Below are positions 7,873 through 16,364 of a DNA stretch of 64,000 nucleotides, in pieces. The notes under the pieces are model-generated. The model was not told the origin of the DNA. It searched no databases and saw only the letters and a list, made by a program, of their open reading frames with translations. The first letter of the stretch is position 1. Every line of letters begins with the position of its first letter. This stretch comes from Rugosimonospora africana (GTDB lineage Bacteria; Actinomycetota; Actinomycetes; Mycobacteriales; Micromonosporaceae), in contig NZ_BONZ01000056.1 of assembly GCF_016862975.1 (NCBI RefSeq), positions 1 to 64,000 of the forward strand, given 5' to 3'. The position numbers and the translations under genes were made by a program.

Positions 7873-9020
7873 ACCTCCAGCGCGGGTACCGCGAGCCGCT
7901 GGCCGGTGCGCCCGGATTCCAGGGCGATCTGGGCCAGCTGTACGCCCTTGGCGCCGTCGACGAGGTCGTACGGGAACTGCTCGCCCTGGTACGCGTGCCG
8001 CAGGAACATCTCCCACTCGGCCTTGAAGCCGTTGTCGAAGTCGATGTTGTCCGGCACCTCGGCCCACTGATCGAGGAACCTGTGCGGGGACGGGATGTCC
8101 GGGTTCCAGATCGGGCGCGGGGTCATGCTGCGGTCCTGGACCCGGCAGTTGCGCAGGCCGGCGACCGCGCTGCCGCGTACCCCGTCCACCTGGACCTGGA
8201 CCAGTTCCTCGCGGTTGACCCGGACCGCCCAGGACGACGAGATCTGCGCGGTGACGCCGCCGGCCAGCTCCAGGATCGCGAACGCCGAGTCGTCGGCGGT
8301 CGCGTCGTACTGCCGGCCCTGCTCGTCCCAGCGGCTCGGGATGTGGGTCACCGCGTGGCTGTAGATCGACTCGACCGGCGCGATCAGGTGCTCCAGCACA
8401 TAGCGCCAGTGCGGGAACATGTCCAGGACGATGCCGCCGCCATCCTCGGCCCGGTAGTTCCAGGACGGCCGCTGGGCGGGCTGCCAGTCACCCTCGAAGA
8501 CCCAGTACCCGAAGTCGATGCGCACCGACAGGATGCGCCCGAAGAAGTCTCCTTCGATCAGCCGGCGCAACTTGAGCAGGCCGGGCAGGAACAGCTTGTC
8601 CTGGACGACACCGTGCACGATGCCGGCGTCCCGGGCGGCCCGGGCCAGGCGCAGCGCGCCGTCCAGCGAGTCGGCGGTCGGCTTCTCGGTGTAGACGTGC
8701 TTGCCGGAGTCGATGGCGGCGAGGATCGCCTTCTCCCGCACATGGGTCAGCTGGGCGTCGAAATACACCTGCGTGTCGGGCTCGGCGAGCGCCTCGGGCA
8801 GCGAGGTGGTCCATCGATCGAGGCCGTGCCGTTCGGCGATCGCCCGGACCCGCTGGGGATCCCGGCCGACCAGCAGCGGTTCGGGCCACAGCACGGTGCC
8901 GTCGGGCAGCTCGACGCCGCCCTGCTCGCGGATCGCCAGGAGGGAGCGGACCAGATGCTGGCGGTAGCCCATCCGCCCGGTCACGCCGTTCATGATGATG
9001 CCGATGCTCTGCCGAGACAT
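7869..9020 (-). CDS. Gfo/Idh/MocA family oxidoreductase
   Basis: A 383-residue NAD(P)-dependent sugar or inositol dehydrogenase. The N-terminal Rossmann domain begins SIGIIMNGVTGRMGYRQH. The family hallmark, here KHVYTEKPTADSLDGALRLA at about residue 107, contains the EKP motif whose lysine contacts nicotinamide and substrate. The C-terminal alpha/beta domain includes GGIVLDMFPHWRYVLEHLI, with the catalytic-region Asp and His. It is the first gene of an operon, with the DUF993 gene coupled behind it by a GTGA overlap. The operator palindrome at 9085-9098 lies 65 bases upstream, so repression by the divergent LacI protein is likely. Confidence 0.9.
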   Translation of the reverse strand: MSRQSIGIIMNGVTGRMGYRQHLVRSLLAIREQGGVELPDGTVLWPEPLLVGRDPQRVRAIAERHGLDRWTTSLPEALAEPDTQVYFDAQLTHVREKAILAAIDSGKHVYTEKPTADSLDGALRLARAARDAGIVHGVVQDKLFLPGLLKLRRLIEGDFFGRILSVRIDFGYWVFEGDWQPAQRPSWNYRAEDGGGIVLDMFPHWRYVLEHLIAPVESIYSHAVTHIPSRWDEQGRQYDATADDSAFAILELAGGVTAQISSSWAVRVNREELVQVQVDGVRGSAVAGLRNCRVQDRSMTPRPIWNPDIPSPHRFLDQWAEVPDNIDFDNGFKAEWEMFLRHAYQGEQFPYDLVDGAKGVQLAQIALESGRTGQRLAVPALEV

Positions 9021-9084
9021 GCTGCCTCTCTCGTTTGAATGGCCGCGAGGGAAGCCGACCCGGTGAGCCGGACCCTATGACGTT

Positions 9085-9098
9085 GGAAAGCGCTTTCC
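9085..9098. promoter_or_regulatory. LacI-family operator palindrome
   Basis: GGAAAGCGCTTTCC is a perfect 14-bp palindrome with the central CG typical of LacI-family operators. It lies in the 94-bp gap between the catabolic operon and the LacI-type gene, close to a TAGACT -10-like element before the regulator. It probably mediates repression of both directions until a sugar inducer binds. Confidence 0.8.
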
Positions 9099-9114
9099 GG
9101 CCTAGACTACGGGC

Positions 9115-10173
9115 GTGGGAACGAAGCGGTCAAGAGCCACCGGTCCAATGACGGCCGTCACGTTGCAGGATGTCGCAACCGAGGCGGGTGTGTCACTGGC
9201 CACCGCGTCACGCGCGCTGCACGGCGGCACCCGGGTGGTGACGGCCGAGCTGCGCGAGCGGGTCGAGCAGGCGGCACGGGATCTCGGGTACACGTCGCAC
9301 GGGCCGGCCCAGGCGCTCGCCCGGGCGACCACGCCGGTGGTCGGGTTGATCGTCCACGACATCGCCGACCCGTACTTCTCCGCCATGGCCATCGGCGCCA
9401 TGCGGGCGGCCCACGAGAGCGGCCTGCTCGTCCTGGTCTGCAACACGTTCCGCGATCCGGCGCTCGAACTGGACTACGTGGCCCGGCTGCGGGCCCAACG
9501 CGCCCGCGGGGTGCTGCTGTTCGGCAGCGGCTTCACCGAACGCAGCTACCAGTCCAAGCTGCACCACGAGCTGGACCTGCTGGCCGGCCTCGGCGGCCGG
9601 GTGGCCTGCATCAGCCCGCACGGGTTCGCCACGGACGCGGTGCTGCCCGAGCACCGCGACGGTGGCCGGCTGGCGGCCGGTCACCTGGCCGCACTCGGGC
9701 ACCGGCGGATCGGCGTGATCAGCGGCCCGGCCAACCTGCTGGTGAACCAGGAGCGGCTGCGCGGCTTCCGGGACCAGCTCCGGGCGCTCGACATCGAGCT
9801 GCCGCAGGAGCAGATCGCCAAGGCGGACTTCACCCGGGAGGGCGGCCGGGCGGCGGCCGTCGAGCTGATGGGACGCGTCCCGGGGCTGACCGCGATCTTC
9901 GCGCTCAACGACGTCATGGCGATCGGGGTACTGGCCGCCCTGCGGGACGAGCTGAAGCTGTCGGTACCCGACGACGTGTCCGTGGTCGGCTTCGACGACA
10001 TCGCGCTGACCGTCGACGTACAGCCGGCGCTGAGCACGGTTCACCTTCCGCTGGAGGAGATCGGCCGGCACGGCATGCGGCTGCTGCTCGAAGAGGCGCC
10101 GACCGGCACCCGTACCGTCCGCGTCCCGGCCAGCCTGGTGCACCGGGAATCGTCCGCCCCGCCCCGGGACTGA
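9115..10173 (+). CDS. LacI family transcriptional regulator
   Basis: A 352-residue repressor. The N-terminal helix-turn-helix is VTLQDVATEAGVSLATASRA with the hinge helix following. The periplasmic-binding-protein-like effector domain starts at VVGLIVHDIADPYFSAM, and DVSVVGFDDIALTVDVQPAL is the classical dimer-interface and ligand motif near the end. GTG 9115 has no obvious Shine-Dalgarno and lies seven bases after a -10-like TAGACT, so the transcript may be nearly leaderless; ATG 9148 is an alternative that leaves the HTH intact. Divergent orientation and the shared palindrome make it the local regulator of the DUF993 operon. Confidence 0.92.
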   Translation: MGTKRSRATGPMTAVTLQDVATEAGVSLATASRALHGGTRVVTAELRERVEQAARDLGYTSHGPAQALARATTPVVGLIVHDIADPYFSAMAIGAMRAAHESGLLVLVCNTFRDPALELDYVARLRAQRARGVLLFGSGFTERSYQSKLHHELDLLAGLGGRVACISPHGFATDAVLPEHRDGGRLAAGHLAALGHRRIGVISGPANLLVNQERLRGFRDQLRALDIELPQEQIAKADFTREGGRAAAVELMGRVPGLTAIFALNDVMAIGVLAALRDELKLSVPDDVSVVGFDDIALTVDVQPALSTVHLPLEEIGRHGMRLLLEEAPTGTRTVRVPASLVHRESSAPPRD

Positions 10174-10285
10174 CCCGCCCGGCGCGGACCGGCGACCCAT
10201 CGGTGCCGGTAAATGACCAGCTCTCCGGACAGTCCGATCCGGTCGGCGCGGCTCCGGTCTGGCGGTACGCCGATAAAATCCGGTG

Positions 10286-12142
10286 ATGGCCACCAACGGA
10301 TTCCGACGCCGGCCGACCCGTGCGCCCGAGTTCGTGACTCAGGCCAGGCAGCGGCTTCGCGTCCCGCGCAACGGTGGAACCCAGCCGGACCCGCGTTCCC
10401 GGCACTACGTCGTCTGCGGCGACGACCCGCTGGCCCTGCGCCTGGTGGAGGAGCTGGCGGTCCGGTACCAGCGTCGGGTCGTCGTGATCCTGCCGTCGAA
10501 GGAGCGGGGTCACGGGCCGGAGCTGGCCGCCATGAACGAGGTCCGGATCATCCAGGCGGACCGGCTGGACGCCGACGCGTTCCGCCGGGCGAAGCTCGGC
10601 ACGGCCGCGGCACTGGCGCTGGTACGGCAGGACGACGTCGGCAACCTGGATGCCGCCCTTCAGGCTCAGGAGATCAACCCGGACCTGCGACTGGTCATCC
10701 GGATGTTCAACATGAGCCTCGGGCACGGCATCCGCAACCTGTTCAAGAGCTGCCGGGTGCTGTCCGACGCGTCCATCGCCGCGCCCGCGTTCGTCGCCTC
10801 CGCGCTCGGTGAGGTCGCGCCCAGCTTCGTCCGGCTGCCCGGCCGCACGCTCTACCTGGCCGAACGCGAGGACGTGACACCCGCCAAGACGATCTGCGGC
10901 CTCGCCGACACGACCACCGGCACCGAGCCGGTGCTGCTGCCGCGCGACGAGTCGCGCTGCAACCTGGTGCTGGCCGTCGCCGACGGGGGAAACGGGGGCA
11001 CCGGACCGGTCCGCGGCGAGGAGCAGACGGCGCTGGCCCGGGCCAGCCGGCGGTCGCGGCTGGCCGGCTGGTACCGGCAGCTGGCCGCGGGCCGGCTGTT
11101 CGGCTCGGTGGTCAACCGCAACCTGCGGATCGCCACGCTGGTGCTGCTCGGGGTGGTGGTGCTCGGCAGCCTGCTGCTCGCCTCACTGAGCCGCGGGGCG
11201 CTGTCCCTCTGGCAGGCGTTCTACCTCACCGTTCTGAACATCGTCGGCGGGGTGAATCCGGAGCCGGACGGGCGGGTGACCGTCCAGGTGCTCCAGGTCG
11301 TGGTCATGCTCGCCGGCCTCGCGATGATCCCGGTGATCACGGCCGCGGTGGTCGAGGCGGTGGTGAACGCACGGCTGGCGTTGGCGCTGGGCCGGCTGCG
11401 GGGGCCGATCGCCGACCACGTCGTGGTGGTCGGTCTCGGTAATGTGGGTACCCGGGTCATCCAGCAACTGCGTGACCTCGGGATACCGGTGGTGGCGATC
11501 GACCGCACCGATCAGGCCAGGGGTGCCCAGCTGGCGCGTGACCTGGGCGTACCGCTGATCATCGGGGACGCGAGCCGGGCCGAGACGCTGGACGAGGCGT
11601 CCGCCGGCACGGCCCGGTCGCTGGTCGTGCTGTCCACCGACGACGTGATCAACCTGGAGGCGGCGCTGCACGGCCGCACCCTCAAGAAGGACCTGCGGGT
11701 GGTGCTGCGGCTGTTCGACGGGGACTTCGCCGACCGGATCCAGCACGCGTTCGGCGTGACCAGTTCGAAGAGCGTGTCGTACCTGGCCGCTCCGGCATTC
11801 GCCGCCGCGATGCTGGAGCGCGAGGTGATCGCCACGATCCCGGTCAAGCGCCGGGTGCTGCTGGTGGCCGAGGTACCGGTGGAGCCGGGTGCCGCGCTCT
11901 GCGGCCGTACCGTCGCGGCGGGCCAGTACGGCGGCGAGGCGCGGATCATCGCGGTGACCGCCGGCGAGTTCCGGGACGCCGAATGGGTACCGCCGCCCGA
12001 CCGGGTACTGGCGCCGGGCGAGCGGCTGATCGTGGTCGCGACCCGGGCCGGCCTGGGACGCCTGGTCGCGCAGTCCACCCCGACGCCGCCACCCCTGCCA
12101 CCGGCACCGGGCGAGGACAGCCGGGCCGGTTCGCTCAGCTGA
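10286..12142 (+). CDS. RCK-membrane-RCK protein (TrkA-N domains flanking two helices)
   Basis: A 618-residue protein with two regulator-of-conductance-K+ (TrkA-N) domains around a small membrane core. Domain 1 begins HYVVCGDDPLALRLVEEL. The membrane part has LVLLGVVVLGSLLLASL, then a re-entrant-like WQAFYLTVLNIVGGVNPEPD, then VLQVVVMLAGLAMIPVITAAV. Domain 2 begins DHVVVVGLGNVGTRVIQQL, an intact GxGxxG nucleotide motif, with acidic AIDR after strand 2. The topology resembles two-helix potassium channels, but the TVGYG filter is absent (IVGGV instead). Nucleotide-gated ion conduction is possible and the ion is uncertain. It starts at ATG 10286 and stands alone. Confidence 0.8.
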   Translation: MATNGFRRRPTRAPEFVTQARQRLRVPRNGGTQPDPRSRHYVVCGDDPLALRLVEELAVRYQRRVVVILPSKERGHGPELAAMNEVRIIQADRLDADAFRRAKLGTAAALALVRQDDVGNLDAALQAQEINPDLRLVIRMFNMSLGHGIRNLFKSCRVLSDASIAAPAFVASALGEVAPSFVRLPGRTLYLAEREDVTPAKTICGLADTTTGTEPVLLPRDESRCNLVLAVADGGNGGTGPVRGEEQTALARASRRSRLAGWYRQLAAGRLFGSVVNRNLRIATLVLLGVVVLGSLLLASLSRGALSLWQAFYLTVLNIVGGVNPEPDGRVTVQVLQVVVMLAGLAMIPVITAAVVEAVVNARLALALGRLRGPIADHVVVVGLGNVGTRVIQQLRDLGIPVVAIDRTDQARGAQLARDLGVPLIIGDASRAETLDEASAGTARSLVVLSTDDVINLEAALHGRTLKKDLRVVLRLFDGDFADRIQHAFGVTSSKSVSYLAAPAFAAAMLEREVIATIPVKRRVLLVAEVPVEPGAALCGRTVAAGQYGGEARIIAVTAGEFRDAEWVPPPDRVLAPGERLIVVATRAGLGRLVAQSTPTPPPLPPAPGEDSRAGSLS

Positions 12143-12177
12143 CTGCTGCCCTCAGCTGACCGCCTTCGCTCAGCTGA
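12134..12177. repeat. Three copies of CTCAGCTGA between convergent stops
   Basis: CTCAGCTGA occurs at 12134-12142, 12151-12159 and 12169-12177. The first copy contains the TGA stop of the RCK gene. The third, read on the other strand, contains the TGA stop of the DUF4032 gene. The unit is nearly self-complementary (TCAGCTGA is a palindrome), so the copies can pair with one another and may act as a weak bidirectional terminator. Confidence 0.6.
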
Positions 12178-13426
12178 GCACCGTGTCCTCCCGGATCACC
12201 GGGATGTCCTCGGTCGGCGGACCGACCGCGTAGCCCAGGATGGCCTGCTCGTCCGGCCGCTTCGTGAGGATGTCGGCGAGGTACGACTGGACGGCCGGGG
12301 CCAGCCCGATGTCCCGCCCGGCCCGCTCGGACAGCAGCCACCGGTGCTCGAGGACCTGCACGAACAGCTCGGTGGGCTCCAACTTGCCGCGCAGGTGCGC
12401 CGGCACCGCCCGAACCACCGGCTCGAACACCTCCGTCAGCCAGCGGTGCGCCGCCTGCTGCTCGTCGTCCAGTTCGGACTCGGCCCGATACGTGTCCAGG
12501 TCGTTGAGCAGCTTGCGGGCCTGGTTCTCCTCGGCGTCCAGGCCGGTCAGGCGCAGCAGCCGGCGGGTGTGGTGCCCGGCGTCGACCACCTTCGGCCGGA
12601 TCAGGTAGCGCTGCCCGTCGTCCTGTACCGACAGCTGAAGCTCCTCGACGTCGAAGCCCAACTCGTTGAGCCGGCGGATGCGCTTCTCCACGTGGTGGCG
12701 TACCTCCCGGCCGCCGACCTCCTGCTCGTACGTAACCTCGTGCCACAGCGACTCGTACCGCCGTACCACGTCGTCGGCCACCGTCTCCGGGTCGATCGTC
12801 TCGTGCAGCAGTTCGGCCGCCTGAAGGTCGAGCATCTCGCCGAAGATGTTCACCCGGGCCAACTCCACGTCCTCGCCGCGCTGTCCGGTGGACAGCCTCT
12901 CGCGAAGCGCGCCGGTCTCCGCGTCGACCAGGTAGGCGGCGAACGCCCCGGCGTCGCGCCGGAACAGCGTGTTCGACAGCGAGACATCGCCCCAGAAGAA
13001 GCCGCCCAGGTGCAGCCGCACCAGCAGGGCGGCCAGGGCGTCGAGCAGCCGGTTCATGGTGTCCGGGCGCAGCGTGTGGGAGAACAGCGCCCGGTACGGC
13101 AGCGAGAACTGCAGGTGCCGGGTGACCAGTACCGGGTCCAGCGGCTCACCCACGGCGTCCACGCGGTCCGCGACGATCGCGATCGCCTCCACGCTCGGGG
13201 CGCCGATCCGCTCCAGCGCCCGCAGCAGGTCGTACTCCTTCTGAGCCACCCGCTCGCCGGTCTCCTTGACGGCGTAGACCGTCGAGTTCAGGCGCACGAA
13301 CCGCACGACGTGCCGGGAGATGCCCCGGGGCAGCAGGACCAGCCGGTCCTCGGGCCACTCCTCCAGGGGCGTGGTCCACGGCAGGTCCAGCAGGGCCGGG
13401 TCGAACACGGCCGAGGTGATGCGCAT
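12170..13426 (-). CDS. DUF4032 domain protein, kinase-like fold
   Basis: A 418-residue actinobacterial protein. The first half looks like a lipopolysaccharide-kinase-type fold: TVYAVKETGERVAQKEYDLL (lysine and glutamate positions), then HLGGFFWGDVSLSNTLF, matching the HxGxxWGDxxxxN catalytic loop, and FAAYLVDAETGAL in the place of the metal-binding DFG segment. The second half, including LSVQDDGQRYLIRPKVVDAG, is the DUF4032 region. The residues needed for phosphotransfer therefore appear to be present, but I know of no demonstrated substrate. The gene is monocistronic, convergent with the RCK gene and divergent from the protease gene. Confidence 0.85.
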   Translation of the reverse strand: MRITSAVFDPALLDLPWTTPLEEWPEDRLVLLPRGISRHVVRFVRLNSTVYAVKETGERVAQKEYDLLRALERIGAPSVEAIAIVADRVDAVGEPLDPVLVTRHLQFSLPYRALFSHTLRPDTMNRLLDALAALLVRLHLGGFFWGDVSLSNTLFRRDAGAFAAYLVDAETGALRERLSTGQRGEDVELARVNIFGEMLDLQAAELLHETIDPETVADDVVRRYESLWHEVTYEQEVGGREVRHHVEKRIRRLNELGFDVEELQLSVQDDGQRYLIRPKVVDAGHHTRRLLRLTGLDAEENQARKLLNDLDTYRAESELDDEQQAAHRWLTEVFEPVVRAVPAHLRGKLEPTELFVQVLEHRWLLSERAGRDIGLAPAVQSYLADILTKRPDEQAILGYAVGPPTEDIPVIREDTVLS

Positions 13427-13519
13427 GGATACCAGGATGACAAAGGCCGACCGCGCGACGCCCCGCGCAGTGATTCGTTACATATTCCGGAAGATCGTCG
13501 GATCTGAGGGGAAAGGGCG

Positions 13520-14695
13520 ATGCGTACCGGTCTGGTGATAGTGGGCGTCGTCGTCCTGCTTGGGCTGGGCGGCCTGGCATCCGGGCGCAACACCGGGTCG
13601 GGTGCGCTGTCGGGTGCGGAGAAGACGACCGCACTGCGGGCGGAGGCCGGCGGGATGGCCACGGTCGGCGTCTCGCTGAGCATGGAGCGTGAAGTCACCG
13701 AGGGGCATCCGCTCACCCTGACGTACACCGGCGCCTCGTACGTGAAGCCGCACGTGAGGATCCTTCTCCTGCCCGGCGAGTACCTGACCGTCACCGACCG
13801 GCTCGGCAAGCAGGCGACCACGTACGGCGCGATGGTCGGCGAGCGGTGGCTCACGTCGGTCGACGGTGACACCGCCGTGCTGACCGTACACGGGAAGCTG
13901 ACCCACCTGGTGGTGGACAAGGTGGCCCGCGGGTTCACCCCGGACGAGCGGGACGCCCAGCGCACGGTCGAGCAGTCCCGGCGGGACGCGGCGATCACCG
14001 CCATGCGCCAGGCCGGCGCGGAGACCGCCTGCGGTACCGGCGCCTCCGCCGACGCGGCCTGCTTCAAGGGATCGCACCCGGTGGCGTACCAGAACTCGCG
14101 GGCGGTGGCCCTGCTGCTCATCGACGGCATGCAGCTGTGCACCGCGTTCCGGGTCGGCCCGAACAACCGGATGCTGACCGCCCACCACTGCCTGTCCGAG
14201 ACCTCCACCGTCCGGGACACGGAGATCTGGTTCAACGACGAGTGCGCCGTGTGCGGCGGGGGCACCACGACGAAGCCGGTCAAGGTGTCCGGCGACGAGG
14301 TGCTGGCCACCGACGCCACCCTGGACTACACGCTGTTCAGCGTGCGGAACTTCCCGCTGGTACGGCCGTTCGGATACCTGTCGCTGGACGTGCGCGATCC
14401 GGGGCCGGGGGAGCAGCTCTACATCCCGCAGCACCGGAGCGGGGACCCGACGGTGATCGCCACCGGCTCCGGCCGGGCGCAGGGTGGCTCCTGCGAGATC
14501 GCCTCGGCGGCGGCCAACGGGTACGCGAAGGGCACGGACACCTCGTACTACTGCGACACGTCGGGCGGATCGTCCGGCTCGCCGGTGATCTCCTGGGACA
14601 GCAACAAGGTCGTCGCTCTGCACCATTTCGGGGGCTGTCCGGACTCCGGGGTCAGAATCGACCGGATCTACCCGAAGATCCGCTCGCTGCTGTAG
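13520..14695 (+). CDS. Secreted trypsin-like serine peptidase
   Basis: A 391-residue protein with a signal-type N-terminus (MRTGLVIVGVVVLLGLGGLA). A non-catalytic domain of about 150 residues follows, then a chymotrypsin-fold peptidase. The catalytic triad is readable as MLTAHHC (His, about 221), ATLDYTLF (Asp, about 270) and CDTSGGSSGSPVI (Ser, about 350). The disulfide-linked CDTSGGSSGSP motif and late GGCPDSGVRIDRIYP loop resemble bacterial lysyl-endopeptidase-like S1 enzymes; specificity cannot be read reliably. A strong site, GAGGGGAAAGGG, precedes ATG 13520. The pre-domain could be an inhibitor-type propeptide. The neighbouring PAP2 gene follows by 39 bases. Confidence 0.85.
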   Translation: MRTGLVIVGVVVLLGLGGLASGRNTGSGALSGAEKTTALRAEAGGMATVGVSLSMEREVTEGHPLTLTYTGASYVKPHVRILLLPGEYLTVTDRLGKQATTYGAMVGERWLTSVDGDTAVLTVHGKLTHLVVDKVARGFTPDERDAQRTVEQSRRDAAITAMRQAGAETACGTGASADAACFKGSHPVAYQNSRAVALLLIDGMQLCTAFRVGPNNRMLTAHHCLSETSTVRDTEIWFNDECAVCGGGTTTKPVKVSGDEVLATDATLDYTLFSVRNFPLVRPFGYLSLDVRDPGPGEQLYIPQHRSGDPTVIATGSGRAQGGSCEIASAAANGYAKGTDTSYYCDTSGGSSGSPVISWDSNKVVALHHFGGCPDSGVRIDRIYPKIRSLL

Positions 14696-14734
14696 GGCAC
14701 AACCCGGCCCGATCCCGGTCGGTACCCTGGTCGG

Positions 14735-15490
14735 GTGGCGGCGTTCAAGCGGGTCAGGCCGGCGGGCTGGTGGTTTGACGGCCTGCTCCTGGTGGCGTTC
14801 GTGGCGATCACTGCCGGGGTCGCCAGCCGTGCCCTGATCGGCGTAGACGTGTGGCTGCGCGACTGGTGCGACACGCACCGCCCCGGGGTGCTCTACTGGC
14901 CGGCCTGGGTGGGCAACCACCTCGGCCAGGGCGGCTGGCTGACCAGCATCTGCGGCATCCTGGCCCTGCTGCTGGCCTGGCGCCGGCACTCGGTACGCCC
15001 GGTGTTCGTGGTGATCGTGGCGTTCGCGTTGACCTTCCTCACGCTCACCCCGCTGAAGAACATCACTGACCGCCCGGCGGCGGACGCCAACATGGTGCAC
15101 GAGGGCAGCGACTGGGCGCGCGGGTACTTCGGCGTCGGCGGTGCCTCGTACCCGTCGGGCCACCTGGTCAACTCGATCGTCTGGTACGGGGTGCTGGCGC
15201 TGCTGTGCAGCGCCTGGCTGCCGGTGGTGTGGCGGCGGGTGATCCGGATCGTGCCGCCGGCCGTACTCGGTGTGACCACGATCTACCTCAGCTTCCACTG
15301 GCTGACGGATACCGTGGCCGGACTGGTCTTCGGGCTCTTCCTGGACCGGATCATGCGCCGGATCCCGTGGGACGAGATGCCCCTGGGCAGGTGGCTGGCG
15401 TCGTCCGGGTGGGACGCGCCCGGCCTGGCGGTGGGAGAGGCGGCCCGGCCGCACGACCGCGGCCGGGAACTCGTCAAGCGAGCACGGTGA
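14735..15490 (+). CDS. PAP2 family phosphatase
   Basis: A 251-residue polytopic membrane phosphatase of the type 2 phosphatidic acid phosphatase family. The three conserved motifs are visible: KNITDRPAAD (KxxxxxxRP form), YPSGHLVNS (PSGH with catalytic histidine) and SFHWLTDTVAG (SxxHxxxD). Such enzymes dephosphorylate lipid phosphates or undecaprenyl pyrophosphate on the outer face of the membrane. Six hydrophobic helices are apparent. It begins at GTG 14735 after the peptidase gene, possibly in one transcript. Its last 17 bases overlap the end of the convergent aldolase gene. Confidence 0.88.
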   Translation: MAAFKRVRPAGWWFDGLLLVAFVAITAGVASRALIGVDVWLRDWCDTHRPGVLYWPAWVGNHLGQGGWLTSICGILALLLAWRRHSVRPVFVVIVAFALTFLTLTPLKNITDRPAADANMVHEGSDWARGYFGVGGASYPSGHLVNSIVWYGVLALLCSAWLPVVWRRVIRIVPPAVLGVTTIYLSFHWLTDTVAGLVFGLFLDRIMRRIPWDEMPLGRWLASSGWDAPGLAVGEAARPHDRGRELVKRAR

Positions 15491-16364
15491 GGAACGAAGC
15501 GACCGTCTGGGCCATCGCGTCCCGCCCCGGGGCCAGGTACTTCCGCGGGTCCACGACCGTCGGGTCGGCGGCGAGAGCGCCGCGGACCGTGTCCGTGAAC
15601 GCCACGTTCAGGGCCGTACCCACGTTCACCTTCACGATCCCCGCGGCCACCGCCTTGCGCAGGTCGGCGTCGGTGACCCCGGACGAGCCGTGCAGCACCA
15701 GCGGCACCGGTACGGCGACCCGCAGGGCCGCGATCAGCTCATGGTCGAGTTGCGCGTCCCGGCTGGTCATGGCGTGCGAGGAGCCCACCGCGACGGCCAG
15801 CGCGTCGACCCCGGTAGCCTCGACGTAACGGGCCGCCTCGCCCGGGTCGGTACGGGCGCCCGGCGCGTGCGGCGGCAGCGGCGGGGCGCCGTCCTTGCCG
15901 CCGACCGTGCCCAGCTCGCTCTCGATCCACAGGCCGTGCTCGTGCGCGAACTCGGCCGCCTCCCGGGTCGCGGCCACATTGTCCGGATAGGACAGCCGGG
16001 AGAAGTCGGCCATCACCGAGCCGAATCCGTGCTCGGGCGCCTGGCGCAGCAGGTCGACCGAGGTCACGTGATCCAGGTGCAGGGCCACGTCCACGGTCGC
16101 GGCCATCGCCACCGCCCGGGCCGCCGCGGCGACCGGACCGAGCGCGCCGCCGTGGAAGCGCACCGCGTTCTCGCTGATCTGCAGGATCACCGGCCGGTTC
16201 GCGGCGGTGGCTCCGGCCACGATGGCCTCGGCGTGCTCCAGCGTGATGACGTTGAACGCTCCGATGGCTCGACCAATCTGGCTCAGCGCGTCCGCCGCCA
16301 CGCCACGACCCAGATCAGTCGCCGCATTGGGGACGACCAGGTTCGCCGTGCTGACGAGGGGCAT
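15474..16364 (-). CDS. Class II fructose/tagatose-bisphosphate aldolase
   Basis: A 296-residue zinc-dependent aldolase. Zinc-site and catalytic segments are ALHLDHVTS (Asp and His), ESELGTVGGKDG, AVGSSHAM (His) and LVLHGSSGVTD (His), followed by GIVKVNVGTALN, the phosphate-binding strand. Sequence style and length match the GatY/KbaY/AgaY tagatose-1,6-bisphosphate subgroup as well as class II FBP aldolases. The neighbouring amino-sugar kinase, deacetylase and PfkB kinase favour tagatose bisphosphate cleavage to dihydroxyacetone phosphate and glyceraldehyde 3-phosphate (inference). Its ATG overlaps the PfkB stop (TGATG), showing coupling. It is the last gene of the operon. Confidence 0.88.
   Translation of the reverse strand: MPLVSTANLVVPNAATDLGRGVAADALSQIGRAIGAFNVITLEHAEAIVAGATAANRPVILQISENAVRFHGGALGPVAAAARAVAMAATVDVALHLDHVTSVDLLRQAPEHGFGSVMADFSRLSYPDNVAATREAAEFAHEHGLWIESELGTVGGKDGAPPLPPHAPGARTDPGEAARYVEATGVDALAVAVGSSHAMTSRDAQLDHELIAALRVAVPVPLVLHGSSGVTDADLRKAVAAGIVKVNVGTALNVAFTDTVRGALAADPTVVDPRKYLAPGRDAMAQTVASFLTVLA

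Noticed and set aside
13478..15454. 658-residue minus-strand frame opposite the peptidase and PAP2 genes
   Set aside because: Composition is rich in Arg, Gly, His and Gln with no motif; both opposite genes have full catalytic sets.
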